A DNA stretch of 8,377 nucleotides, taken from Candidatus Dojkabacteria bacterium (GTDB lineage Bacteria; Patescibacteriota; Dojkabacteria; J137). Of this stretch, positions 1 to 6,210 are shown one piece after another. The stretch is from assembly GCA_020429495.1 (NCBI GenBank), contig JAGQLJ010000074.1, forward strand, positions 1 to 8,377, written 5' to 3'. The position numbers and the translations under genes were made by a program. The notes below the pieces were generated by a model that worked only from the letters and a program-made list of their open reading frames with translations, was not told where the DNA came from and searched no databases. How positions within the stretch are numbered: position 1 is the stretch's first letter; each line of letters opens with the position of its first letter.

Positions 1-1255
1 TAATAAAATCTATTGCTTTTCTTAGAAGTGAATTATAAATTTTTTCTAAATATTCAATATCTCTAGAATATTTATAGTCTGTCCAAATAGCATTGATAAC
101 TAAAGCTGTTTCATCAAGCTGAATTGGAAGCTCCTTTATACCTTTATAGACCCAAGGATGCCAAGAACTACCTAGTGATTTATCTGATCTATACTTATGC
201 ATAAAGTATCCCTCAGGTGTAATAATGTCGTTAAAGAAGTTGATGATATTTTTATTTATATCATCATAACCGGCTCTTGCAAAAGCCATTGATGAGAAAG
301 CAGCGTCACGTGGCCAAACGTAACTGTAAGCGTCTCTTCCATATTTTAGAAGATCTGAATCGGTTGAAGCAATAATTGCACCTGTAGTATCTGTATGCAC
401 TCTAAGCATTTTAAGTGATTGTTTGAATAAAGCTTGTTCCTCTAAGGTCAAATCTTTAAAATCCATAATTTTTTTTGCAGACCAAGCTTTCCAATAATTT
501 TTTGTTGTTGTAATCAAATATTCTGGAGTCTTTTTTAAAACATAATCATTCAGTTTTTTTACATCATCCATATGTTTGGAAATAGCCAGCCAATAATCAA
601 CTGTCTGAGATTGATGACCTTCCATAGTCAAGGTTGTTCCAATAACTGAGTCTGTTAACCCATGTTCAATAGGATTTTTTTCTAATTTCCCATCTTCAGC
701 ATCTTTATAAGTTCCTAACTTTCCTTCTATTCCCAAAAGTCCAACGCTATATTCGTCAAAAGGCTGATTTGTATCTCTATTGAAAGCATTAATTAGAAAG
801 ATTCTTCTTCCTTTGTAGTGAATAATTACGTGATTATCAGGATCATAGTAAGCAGTATCACCTCTATGAGATTCGTAAATTTCAAATTGCTGATTAAAGA
901 AAAGTTTTATTTGGCGAGTTGAATCATGTTCGTTAAAAACTTTAAAAGACCGTAAGAATATATTGAGCTCATTATAGACCTCATCAGTTATTTCAATTTT
1001 TATACCGAGTTCGTTATGTTTTAGAACTAATGTATTATCGATTTCTTCATTCTCATAATAATCTGAAGAAATTTCCCATGAGCCATCATCTACCCAATGA
1101 AAGACTCCATCTATCCATACACCGATTTTGTGTACATAACTTCCTCCCGTATGGTTTTCTAGACCGACATATGGGAAATAGAGGTCATAGACCTGTCCAT
1201 ATAGGTCAAGACCGACAGCTATATTCCCATTGCCGTAAACAAAGGATTTTGCCAC
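1..1255 (-). CDS. GH15 glucoamylase-type glycoside hydrolase, C-terminus outside window
   Basis: I translated 418 codons from the complement; the rest lies beyond base 1. The N-terminus (residues 8-35, GNGNIAVGLD then DLYFPYVGLENH) matches the start of bacterial GH15 proteins. Residues 1 to about 270 look like the N-terminal beta-sandwich domain. The (alpha/alpha)6 catalytic domain begins near residue 280 with the GH15 signature YSYVWPRDAAF (W314, P315, R316, D317) and continues through IQLDE (Q379-E382). The catalytic glutamates expected further on are outside the window, so activity cannot be confirmed. The family hydrolyses alpha-1,4-glucans from the non-reducing end; trehalase and glucodextranase members also exist. 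No signal peptide is visible, so a cytosolic role on glycogen or maltodextrin is likely. GTG at 1255 is chosen because the frame closes with TAA six codons upstream and family proteins start here. A ROK sugar kinase lies 86 bp upstream on the same strand, which fits glucose release followed by phosphorylation. Confidence 0.92.
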   Translation of the reverse strand, partial: MAKSFVYGNGNIAVGLDLYGQVYDLYFPYVGLENHTGGSYVHKIGVWIDGVFHWVDDGSWEISSDYYENEEIDNTLVLKHNELGIKIEITDEVYNELNIFLRSFKVFNEHDSTRQIKLFFNQQFEIYESHRGDTAYYDPDNHVIIHYKGRRIFLINAFNRDTNQPFDEYSVGLLGIEGKLGTYKDAEDGKLEKNPIEHGLTDSVIGTTLTMEGHQSQTVDYWLAISKHMDDVKKLNDYVLKKTPEYLITTTKNYWKAWSAKKIMDFKDLTLEEQALFKQSLKMLRVHTDTTGAIIASTDSDLLKYGRDAYSYVWPRDAAFSSMAFARAGYDDINKNIINFFNDIITPEGYFMHKYRSDKSLGSSWHPWVYKGIKELPIQLDETALVINAIWTDYKYSRDIEYLEKIYNSLLRKAIDFI

Positions 1256-1341
1256 TTTTTTTGGTACCGATTATTTAAAATTAGGCCTATGAAAATACTA
1301 AAGAAATTTCTAGTAGAGTTAAACAATATTCTAAATAGATA

Positions 1342-2163
1342 TTATTTACTGTTAGACTTTATATGCTCCATTGCTCCATAGAGTCCTCCAAAATCTTCAA
1401 GTTCAGCTTTTTTAATTTCAGGGATCTCTGGAAATACCACTAAAAGCTCTTGAATTATCTCTGTAATGTTATGAATTGAAAGTTTTTCGCTAAGAATTAT
1501 TCCACCTCCAAGAACTAAAATATCTGGTGACCAATGAAGTATTGTATTGTGTAGCCCAATTGCTGCAAACTTTGTAACATCTTTCCATATAGCATCATCT
1601 TTATCTATATCTTCTGGTCTTTTTCCTGTTCTTTCTTGTATACCTGTTCCTGAAATAATTTGTTCTAAAGATAAGAGTTCGTCTCCTACTGATATGATTT
1701 GATGACCTGGCTCAAATCCAAATTTTTTGTCATCAATTGTTTTTTCATTTATTCTTGCACCCCCAACTCCTGTACTAACTGTTATGTATGCAACAAGATC
1801 ATGATCTTTCCCTGCACCAAAAATTGATTCTCCTAATCCAACAAGAGCTGTATCGTTTTCTAAAAAGACATTTGTGTTTATTGCATTATGTAAATCAGAT
1901 TGAAGCGGCTTCTTCTCCCAGTTTGGCAAGTGTGGAGATCTAACTAAATGGCTTTTTTCTTCTGCAAGAATACCAGAAATGCCTAAACATACTCCTTCTA
2001 TTACTTCAATTTTGCTACATTTATCTGCATAATCTTTTATCATTTGTAGACCAAGAGTGTAATCTTTTGGTGTAGGTTGCACCGTAGGCTGATCTAATGT
2101 AGACAGGTCTTTTGTGTTTGATAATCTAGTATTGGTTCCACCAATATCTCCTACTATATACAT
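1342..2163 (-). CDS. ROK-family sugar kinase (probable glucokinase-like), zinc motif absent
   Basis: This 273-residue protein has the ROK/actin-like ATPase fold motifs in order: phosphate-1 loop DIGGTNTR (residues 6-13), the END motif with the likely catalytic base D104, phosphate-2 loop TVSTGVGG (128-135), the substrate-contacting EPGH (H154), and adenosine-loop-like PDILVLGGGI (213-222). Length is slightly below the usual 290-320. ROK kinases phosphorylate glucose or related hexoses at O6 with ATP; the exact sugar cannot be read from sequence. The CxCGxxGCxE zinc site that normally follows the EPGH motif is missing. The stretch SVGDELLSLEQIISG (158-172) keeps only the LE and SG positions. 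The ATG at 2163 starts directly at the conserved beta-strand, so the start is secure. No Shine-Dalgarno motif precedes it; a heptamer-array repeat sits 5-33 bases upstream. It lies between a GH15 hydrolase and a mutase-like gene on the same strand, suggesting glucan or glucose use. Confidence 0.93.
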   Translation of the reverse strand: MYIVGDIGGTNTRLSNTKDLSTLDQPTVQPTPKDYTLGLQMIKDYADKCSKIEVIEGVCLGISGILAEEKSHLVRSPHLPNWEKKPLQSDLHNAINTNVFLENDTALVGLGESIFGAGKDHDLVAYITVSTGVGGARINEKTIDDKKFGFEPGHQIISVGDELLSLEQIISGTGIQERTGKRPEDIDKDDAIWKDVTKFAAIGLHNTILHWSPDILVLGGGIILSEKLSIHNITEIIQELLVVFPEIPEIKKAELEDFGGLYGAMEHIKSNSK

Positions 2164-2167
2164 ATTG

Positions 2168-2196
2168 TGTTTTGAGTAACTAGTAAAGTAGTACTT
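2168..2196 (-). repeat. Degenerate heptamer array, copy 1 (upstream of ROK gene)
   Basis: Read on the minus strand the units are AAGTACT (2196-2190), one extra A (2189), CTTTACT (2188-2182), AGTTACT (2181-2175) and CAAAACA (2174-2168). It ends 4 bases before the ATG of the ROK gene. It closely resembles the array at 3411-3438. Its role is unknown. Confidence 0.55.
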
Positions 2197-2244
2197 AATA
2201 TAAGTAATATTAACTTATCTATTTAGACAATAATAGTCTTACTC

Positions 2245-2823
2245 TTAAGTATCTAGTTCATATTCATAAATTACACCATGTTCAGAATTCTCTTTTAACA
2301 TTTGCCTTGGTGTCTTATGCTCAAAATATGCTCTAATTGGTCGCATTGAATTGTTATGTCCGCAAATTGCAACATTAACTTTTCTTTGTCTAATCATATC
2401 TTCAAGATCATGAACAAAAGGCATTACCCTATTCCAAACTTGTATAAAATTTTCTCCTCCTGGTGGTGGGATTACATAAGACCTATGAGCAATGTTTGCC
2501 CAAATATTTAAAATAGGAATTGCAACTTTTTGTTTTACTCTTCCTTCTAAAATTCCATAATCTCTTTCTTTTATTCTTTCATCAACAATTTTTTCTACAT
2601 CTGGATGATAATCTTCTAAAATTATATCTAATGTTTCTATACTTCTTTTAAGTGGTGAGGATATTGCTACATCAAATTTATAGTCCTTTAACTTTTCTTT
2701 TAGCTTTATTGCATCTCTTTTTCCAGCCTCAGATAGACTAATATCTTTCCTATCTCCACTAAAGATATTATGCTCGTTATCTGTTGATTGAGTATGTCGA
2801 AATAGATATATATAGTTTTTCAT
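2245..2823 (-). CDS. Histidine phosphatase family protein, phosphoglycerate-mutase-like
   Basis: The 192-residue protein is a branch-1 histidine phosphatase. Visible motifs are the phosphohistidine motif RHTQ (R9, H10), SSPLKR with R60, the acid E86 in KERDYGILEG, and the second histidine in GHNNSMR (H156). The last resembles HGNSLR of cofactor-dependent phosphoglycerate mutase, and RSYVIPPPGGEN (115-124 region) resembles the mutase RSYDVPPP segment. A glycolytic mutase role (3-PG to 2-PG) is therefore plausible. The protein is shorter than the roughly 250-residue GpmA, so a broad-specificity phosphatase is the alternative. The frame stays open to an ATG at 2907, but I chose the ATG at 2823: the fold starts at MKNYIYLFRHTQ, and the 28 extra residues would be encoded by promoter-like and repeat DNA. 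A promoter with a 17-bp spacer ends 11 bases before this ATG. The ROK kinase lies downstream on the same strand, 81 bp away. Confidence 0.9.
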   Translation of the reverse strand: MKNYIYLFRHTQSTDNEHNIFSGDRKDISLSEAGKRDAIKLKEKLKDYKFDVAISSPLKRSIETLDIILEDYHPDVEKIVDERIKERDYGILEGRVKQKVAIPILNIWANIAHRSYVIPPPGGENFIQVWNRVMPFVHDLEDMIRQRKVNVAICGHNNSMRPIRAYFEHKTPRQMLKENSEHGVIYEYELDT

Positions 2824-2834
2824 AGATTCAACAC

Positions 2835-2863
2835 ATTCTAAGGTGTAAATAGAAATAGAGCAA
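2835..2863 (-). promoter_or_regulatory. Candidate sigma70-type promoter for the histidine phosphatase gene
   Basis: On the minus strand, TTGCTC (2863-2858) is followed by a 17-bp spacer and TAGAAT (2840-2835, five of six to TATAAT). Only 11 bases separate the -10 box from the ATG at 2823, so the transcript would be nearly leaderless. That agrees with the lack of a Shine-Dalgarno motif. The assignment is by eye only. Confidence 0.45.
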
Positions 2864-2870
2864 GACTTAC

Positions 2871-2898
2871 AGTCTAGAGTATTGAGTATGTAGTACTC
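2871..2898 (-). repeat. Degenerate heptamer array, copy 2 (upstream of histidine phosphatase)
   Basis: On the minus strand four contiguous 7-base units read GAGTACT (2898-2892), ACATACT (2891-2885), CAATACT (2884-2878) and CTAGACT (2877-2871). Three end in TACT and the last in GACT. The array lies just upstream of the candidate promoter and faces copy 3 head to head. Confidence 0.55.
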
Positions 2899-2916
2899 AG
2901 AAAACAATACTGAAAT

Positions 2917-2951
2917 AACGACTAAGTACTCAGTACTAAATACTCACAACT
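2917..2951 (+). repeat. Degenerate heptamer array, copy 3 (upstream of response regulator)
   Basis: Five contiguous 7-base units on the plus strand: AACGACT (2917), AAGTACT (2924), CAGTACT (2931), AAATACT (2938) and CACAACT (2945). A further CAATACT at 2905 is out of phase by two bases. The array lies 43 bases before the response-regulator ATG and is oriented toward it. Confidence 0.6.
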
Positions 2952-2994
2952 AATTTATAGTTTACTTTACTCTTAAAATATTCAATAATTCATT

Positions 2995-3387
2995 ATGGCT
3001 GGAAATGCAAAAAAGAAAATACTTCTTATTGAAGATGATGAAATTCTTGTAAGTGCACTTACAATGAAGCTAAAGCAATCTGGCTATGATGTAAGCAATT
3101 GTATAAGTGGAGATCAAGCTCTTGATATGGCTCGAGATGTCTTTCCTGATTTAATTCTCCTAGATATTATTTTACCTAAAGTAAAAGGAACAACTATTAT
3201 TAGACAACTAAAGCATGATGATCATCTTTCACACATTCCCGTTATTATGCTAACTAATTTAAGCCCCAGACCAAGCCTTATAGACGAAATAAAAGGTGCA
3301 GAACCAATGTTCTTTCTTATTAAGTCACAATCTACTCTTGAAGAAATTATTGAGAAGGTTAAAGAAGCACTAAAGAAAAATAGTTAG
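2995..3387 (+). CDS. Single-domain response regulator (CheY-like receiver)
   Basis: This 130-residue protein is a receiver domain and nothing else. The acidic pocket is E13, D14, D15 in LLIEDDE; the phospho-acceptor is D57 in LILLDIILP; the switch threonine is T87 in VIMLTN; and the conserved lysine is K110 in FFLIKS. All residues needed for phosphorylation are present. A short basic N-terminus (MAGNAKKK) precedes the first strand. There is no output domain, so it must act by protein contact, like CheY or Spo0F, or in a phosphorelay. No histidine kinase is in the window, so its partner is unknown. It stands alone, divergent from the histidine phosphatase gene and convergent with the ABC permease gene. 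There is no Shine-Dalgarno motif before ATG 2995; a TAAAAT (2974-2979) could serve as a -10 box but has no good -35. Heptamer arrays lie on both sides of the gene. Confidence 0.95.
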   Translation: MAGNAKKKILLIEDDEILVSALTMKLKQSGYDVSNCISGDQALDMARDVFPDLILLDIILPKVKGTTIIRQLKHDDHLSHIPVIMLTNLSPRPSLIDEIKGAEPMFFLIKSQSTLEEIIEKVKEALKKNS

Positions 3388-3410
3388 TAAGTTTTACCTA
3401 TCAACTTTCT

Positions 3411-3438
3411 AAGTACTCATTACTAACTACTCAAAGCT
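3411..3438 (+). repeat. Degenerate heptamer array, copy 4 (between convergent genes)
   Basis: Units on the plus strand are AAGTACT (3411), CATTACT (3418), AACTACT (3425) and CAAAGCT (3432). It fills most of the 53-bp gap between the response-regulator stop and the permease stop. No clear hairpin terminator is visible in this convergent gap, so the array may be the only structured DNA there. Confidence 0.55.
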
Positions 3439-3440
3439 GT

Positions 3441-4244
3441 TTATGTGTCTATATCTCTATTAGTAAACACTCTAAAACCTAGCACAAATAATCCTAGAGC
3501 AATAATTAATATAAAGAAAATATTTTCAATTGCAATACTTTGTCCACTTACAACTGGCCCCAAATCAAGGTAATGATATGGAGTAAGGTATTTAAGAAAA
3601 TCTGCAGAATCAGAAATCTTAGACATTATATTAAACATAAATGTGACTATTATTACAATTGCTCCAATTGCAATTGTACCTCCATCTTTGATTACTCCAA
3701 GCAATATTCCTAGCGCGTAATATAAAGTAAACATAAGCATTAAAACTACAAATGAGTATGCTAAATATTTTACTGGTGCATCAGCATCAGTAAAAAAAAT
3801 AACTCCAAATCCTAGAAAAAGCATTAGTATAGCGTTTGAAGCCACTGATAAAAGGAAAATAGAATCAACTTTTGCTAAAAATATTTTAGTTCTTGAAACC
3901 GGCTTGCTTAATAAGAAAAGGATTGATTTATTATTAATTTCTTTCTGAATAGATCTTGAGCCTAAATAAAGTCCGAAAAAACATGAGAATAATTCAAGTA
4001 ATTCCATTAATTCTGTATTTATATATCCTGAAATTGTGCTTAAAGATAGTTCATTTAAGTTAAACGCTACTTTAAAAGCATCTGGTAGACTTTGGTAAAC
4101 TTGCGCAAATTCTTGCCCTTGAGTACTAAAGGTATTATAAAAAGGAAGTAACATTAAAATCATTAAAACCCATGCAATAGTCCACCAAATAAAAATCTTA
4201 TAACTTCTTTTTACTTCAAAATTAAATATGTGCAAATACTTCAT
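3441..4244 (-). CDS. ABC-2 type exporter permease
   Basis: This 267-residue membrane protein has six hydrophobic segments at roughly 17-36, 80-97, 129-152, 162-184, 189-207 and 241-258, the pattern of ABC-2 permeases. The cytoplasmic stretch LLSKPVSRTKIFLAK (111-125) is typical of the family and precedes the third membrane segment. The region between segments 1 and 2 (about 37-79) would face outward. The ATPase gene ends two bases before this ATG on the same strand, so the two are almost certainly cotranscribed and form one exporter, probably with two copies of each subunit. Substrate cannot be inferred; relatives export drugs, lipids, peptides or other small molecules. The tight spacing suggests translational coupling, and no Shine-Dalgarno motif is visible. 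The N-terminus (LHIFNFEVKRSYK) is a usual amphipathic lead-in, supporting the ATG at 4244. Confidence 0.92.
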   Translation of the reverse strand: MKYLHIFNFEVKRSYKIFIWWTIAWVLMILMLLPFYNTFSTQGQEFAQVYQSLPDAFKVAFNLNELSLSTISGYINTELMELLELFSCFFGLYLGSRSIQKEINNKSILFLLSKPVSRTKIFLAKVDSIFLLSVASNAILMLFLGFGVIFFTDADAPVKYLAYSFVVLMLMFTLYYALGILLGVIKDGGTIAIGAIVIIVTFMFNIMSKISDSADFLKYLTPYHYLDLGPVVSGQSIAIENIFFILIIALGLFVLGFRVFTNRDIDT

Positions 4245-4246
4245 AA

Positions 4247-5131
4247 TTAATACAAATTAATAAATCTTTTTTCTAGACTAGGTTTTTCAATGTAAAAATC
4301 TTCAAATTCATATTCCATCAGTATTTTTAGTATTGGATGTAGTCTTTTTACAGTTAATACAATTTCTGTTCCGCTCTCTTTTATTGATTCATCTTGCAAC
4401 ACATTCCTTATTCTATCTAAAATTATTTTAGGTGGGTTTATAAGTCTAATTTCTTTTCCATTCTCATTTATTATACTTTCAGTTTTATCGTCAAAAATTA
4501 TTTTTGCATCTTTGATCATAATCACGCGGTCGCATACTGACTGGACCTCAGCTAAATTGTGTGAAGACAAAAACACAGTTCTCCCTTTGCTACTAAAATC
4601 TTTGATTATATTTAGAATCTGCTGCTGAATTAAAGGATCTAATCCTGATGTTGGTTCATCAAGAATTAATAAGTCTGGTTGGTGAATTATTGCTTGAATA
4701 ATACCAACTTTCTTTTTGTTACCTAGAGATAAAGCTTTTACTTTTTTATTTATATCAAGTTGCAGCTCAGTTGCAAGTTTTTCAAACTCACCATTAGATT
4801 CAATACCATAAAGTTTTTCTGCATAATTAAATATCTGTTTACCAGTTAAATCTTCGTATAGTCCACCTTCTGCTGCAAGATAACCAACTCTACTCATAAC
4901 TTTTTGAATATCACTTCTATCATTTATTTCCTCTCCAAGAATCTTCCTTGATCCCCTATCAGGATTAATAAGTGACATAATCATTTCCATTGTAGTTGAT
5001 TTACCCGCACCATTTGGGCCAACAAAGCCAACGATTTCTCCAGAATTAAGCGAAAAAGAAATATCTATCGCCCCTTTTCCATTACCGTAATTTTTTGTTA
5101 AGTTTTTTACTTCTAAAAATGAATCAGCCAT
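4247..5131 (-). CDS. ABC transporter ATP-binding protein (exporter, DrrA/CcmA-like)
   Basis: The 294-residue protein has a full nucleotide-binding domain. Walker A is GPNGAGKST (38-46), the signature is LSLGNKKK (134-141, in place of LSGGQ), Walker B is LLILDEP (154-160), the D-loop is SGLD (162-165) and the switch histidine is H191. The SLGNK signature and the C-terminal extension ending PSLEKRFINLY (284-294) are typical of ATPases paired with ABC-2 permeases. At the Q-loop the sequence reads GYLAAEGGLY (83-92), where relatives usually have GYLPEEPGLY, so the usual glutamine or glutamate may be shifted or replaced. The protein would hydrolyse ATP on the cytoplasmic side to power the adjacent permease. 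A candidate promoter ends eight bases before the ATG. The SDR gene lies 48 bp upstream on the same strand and could also be read into this pair. Confidence 0.95.
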   Translation of the reverse strand: MADSFLEVKNLTKNYGNGKGAIDISFSLNSGEIVGFVGPNGAGKSTTMEMIMSLINPDRGSRKILGEEINDRSDIQKVMSRVGYLAAEGGLYEDLTGKQIFNYAEKLYGIESNGEFEKLATELQLDINKKVKALSLGNKKKVGIIQAIIHQPDLLILDEPTSGLDPLIQQQILNIIKDFSSKGRTVFLSSHNLAEVQSVCDRVIMIKDAKIIFDDKTESIINENGKEIRLINPPKIILDRIRNVLQDESIKESGTEIVLTVKRLHPILKILMEYEFEDFYIEKPSLEKRFINLY

Positions 5132-5139
5132 ATCTATTG

Positions 5140-5168
5140 ATATTACAGCAAATTGACAGAAAGATCAA
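5140..5168 (-). promoter_or_regulatory. Candidate promoter for the ABC exporter pair
   Basis: On the minus strand, TTGATC (5168-5163, first four bases match TTGACA) and TAATAT (5145-5140, four of six) are separated by exactly 17 bp. The -10 box ends eight bases before the ATG at 5131, implying a leaderless or near-leaderless message. Confidence 0.4.
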
Positions 5169-5187
5169 AATCTCTTAATTTAGAGAT
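5166..5187 (-). terminator. Weak AT-rich hairpin at the end of the SDR gene
   Basis: On the minus strand ATCTCT and AGAGAT form a 6-bp stem around a 6-base loop, followed by TTT and then G. It overlaps the SDR stop codon. The stem is short and AT-rich and the T-run is brief, so any termination is likely inefficient. Confidence 0.22.
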
Positions 5188-6031
5188 AAGGTTTAATTAT
5201 TTTCATAACATAATCCCACAATTCATTTTGTAGATTCTCATCATGAGAAGATTTTGAAGAATCTGATAAAGACATTCCACTAAAATATCTTCCTGTTATG
5301 TCTTCTACATCCGGAGAGACAGCTAGATATACAGTTGTATCAACTCCTGAATCAGTTTGCATTGTAATTGGTTTCATTAGCTTTTCAACTAACCTATCAA
5401 ACCATGAGATTTCTAATGGTTCATCTATTCGATCAGATTTTAAAGTTCCTGGATGTAATGTATTTACACTGATTCCTGTATCCGCAAATTCTTTTGCAAG
5501 CTTATAACTTAAAGAAACTAATGCTCTTTTAGACTGGTTGTAAATTATATTTCCTTCGTATTCTTTTTCTCCATTTAAATTATCAATATCAACTGTTCCA
5601 TACTTCTCACCAATGGAACCCAGATTAATGATTCTTGCTGGTTTGCTTTTCATAAGTAAATTTTTAAACTTCAAAGAAAGCATTATTGGTGCAATAACAT
5701 TAACCATGAAAACCTTATCAATTCCAATCGTATTTACTATTTTTTCTTCTCTAAAGATTCCTGCATTATTTATTAAAACTTCTAAATTTTGGAATTTTAC
5801 TTCAAATTGTTTTACAAACTCATTTATTGAAACTGGATTATCTAAGTTTACTGTCATTATTGGTATATCTGCTTTGGGAACTTTTTTAAGAATTTGTCTT
5901 TGTGCTGTCACACCTTTTTCTTGAGAATATGTAGCCATTACAACAGTGTGGCCAAGAGCTGCAAGCCTCTCTACAGTGGCCATGCCTTTGCCTGAATTTG
6001 CTCCTGTTACTATTATAGTTTTATGATTCAT
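5180..6031 (-). CDS. Classical short-chain dehydrogenase/reductase, retinol-dehydrogenase-like
   Basis: This 283-residue protein is a classical SDR with a Rossmann fold. The cofactor loop is TGANSGKG (9-16), with lysine where isoleucine is usual. NNAG is at 88-91. The catalytic tetrad is complete: N111, S139 (NLGSIG), Y164 and K168 (YNQSK). NTLHPGTLKSD (190-200) is the usual PG motif after strand 6. Overall layout and length resemble the retinol dehydrogenase/WW-oxidoreductase-like branch. These enzymes oxidise or reduce alcohol/carbonyl groups with NAD(P)(H). The position where that branch often has an NADP-binding arginine (MACRN) reads MATYS with Y35, so cofactor preference is uncertain. 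The substrate cannot be inferred. It has its own promoter candidate, is divergent from the flavin operon and sits upstream of the ABC exporter genes on the same strand, with no strong terminator between. Confidence 0.93.
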   Translation of the reverse strand: MNHKTIIVTGANSGKGMATVERLAALGHTVVMATYSQEKGVTAQRQILKKVPKADIPIMTVNLDNPVSINEFVKQFEVKFQNLEVLINNAGIFREEKIVNTIGIDKVFMVNVIAPIMLSLKFKNLLMKSKPARIINLGSIGEKYGTVDIDNLNGEKEYEGNIIYNQSKRALVSLSYKLAKEFADTGISVNTLHPGTLKSDRIDEPLEISWFDRLVEKLMKPITMQTDSGVDTTVYLAVSPDVEDITGRYFSGMSLSDSSKSSHDENLQNELWDYVMKIIKPYL

Positions 6032-6051
6032 TTTAGGCGGACTATAAAAGT

Positions 6052-6080
6052 AGTATATTCAAATGAGGAAATTAAGTAAA
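6052..6080 (-). promoter_or_regulatory. Candidate promoter for the SDR gene
   Basis: On the minus strand, TTTACT (6080-6075, four of six) is followed after 17 bp by TATACT (6057-6052, five of six). The -10 box ends 20 bases before the ATG at 6031, giving a very short leader without a Shine-Dalgarno motif. Confidence 0.42.
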
Positions 6081-6122
6081 GGAAAATGATATAAACAAAT
6101 TTAGTATAAAATAACTTTTTTC

Positions 6123-6152
6123 TTGCACCTTAAGTTGAAATGTATATATAAT
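6123..6152 (+). promoter_or_regulatory. Candidate promoter of the flavin electron-transfer operon
   Basis: A perfect TATAAT lies at 6147-6152, preceded after 18 bp by TTGCAC (6123-6128), which matches only the TTG of the -35 consensus. Initiation would fall near 6159, leaving a leader of about 50 bases before the ATG at 6211. This is the longest leader inferred in the window, and it contains an inverted repeat. Confidence 0.45.
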
Positions 6153-6164
6153 CAAAAATGTGTT

Positions 6165-6182
6165 TTACTACATCCGTAGTAA
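6165..6182 (+). promoter_or_regulatory. Operator-like dyad or small hairpin in the operon leader
   Basis: TTACTAC and GTAGTAA form a perfect 7-bp inverted repeat around ATCC. It lies 12 bases past the -10 box, where a bound repressor would block RNA polymerase. The half-site TACTACA resembles operators of the BlaI/MecI/CopY repressor family (TACAnnTGTA-type), but here the second half reads CGTA. It could equally be a small RNA hairpin. No regulator gene is in the window. Confidence 0.38.
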
Positions 6183-6210
6183 TTAATACTTTATTTATTA
6201 TTATAGAACA

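Noticed and set aside
1030..1278. An 82-codon plus-strand open frame
   Set aside because: It is antisense to the conserved N-terminal domain of the GH15 gene and its product, rich in His and Arg, matches no family I recognise.
1302..1311. Palindrome AGAAATTTCT upstream of the GH15 gene
   Set aside because: Only 10 bp, A/T-dominated and without flanking symmetry; easily expected by chance in this DNA.
1325..1343. Possible hairpin after the ROK gene (AATAT and ATATT arms)
   Set aside because: A 5-bp all-A/T stem with a 9-base loop is too weak to call a terminator.
2824..2907. A 28-residue N-terminal extension of the histidine phosphatase from an ATG at 2907
   Set aside because: The family fold begins at the ATG at 2823. 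The extra stretch is encoded by heptamer-repeat and promoter-like DNA and does not resemble a signal peptide or known domain.
2871..2951. CRISPR-like or transposon-end interpretation of the repeats
   Set aside because: Units are 7 bp and degenerate, with no constant-length spacers, no cas or transposase gene and no target-site duplication that I can see.
5298..5507. A 69-codon plus-strand open frame
   Set aside because: Antisense shadow of the well-supported SDR gene.
5613..5924. A 103-codon plus-strand open frame
   Set aside because: Also lies wholly opposite the SDR coding sequence, including its catalytic region; no family resemblance.
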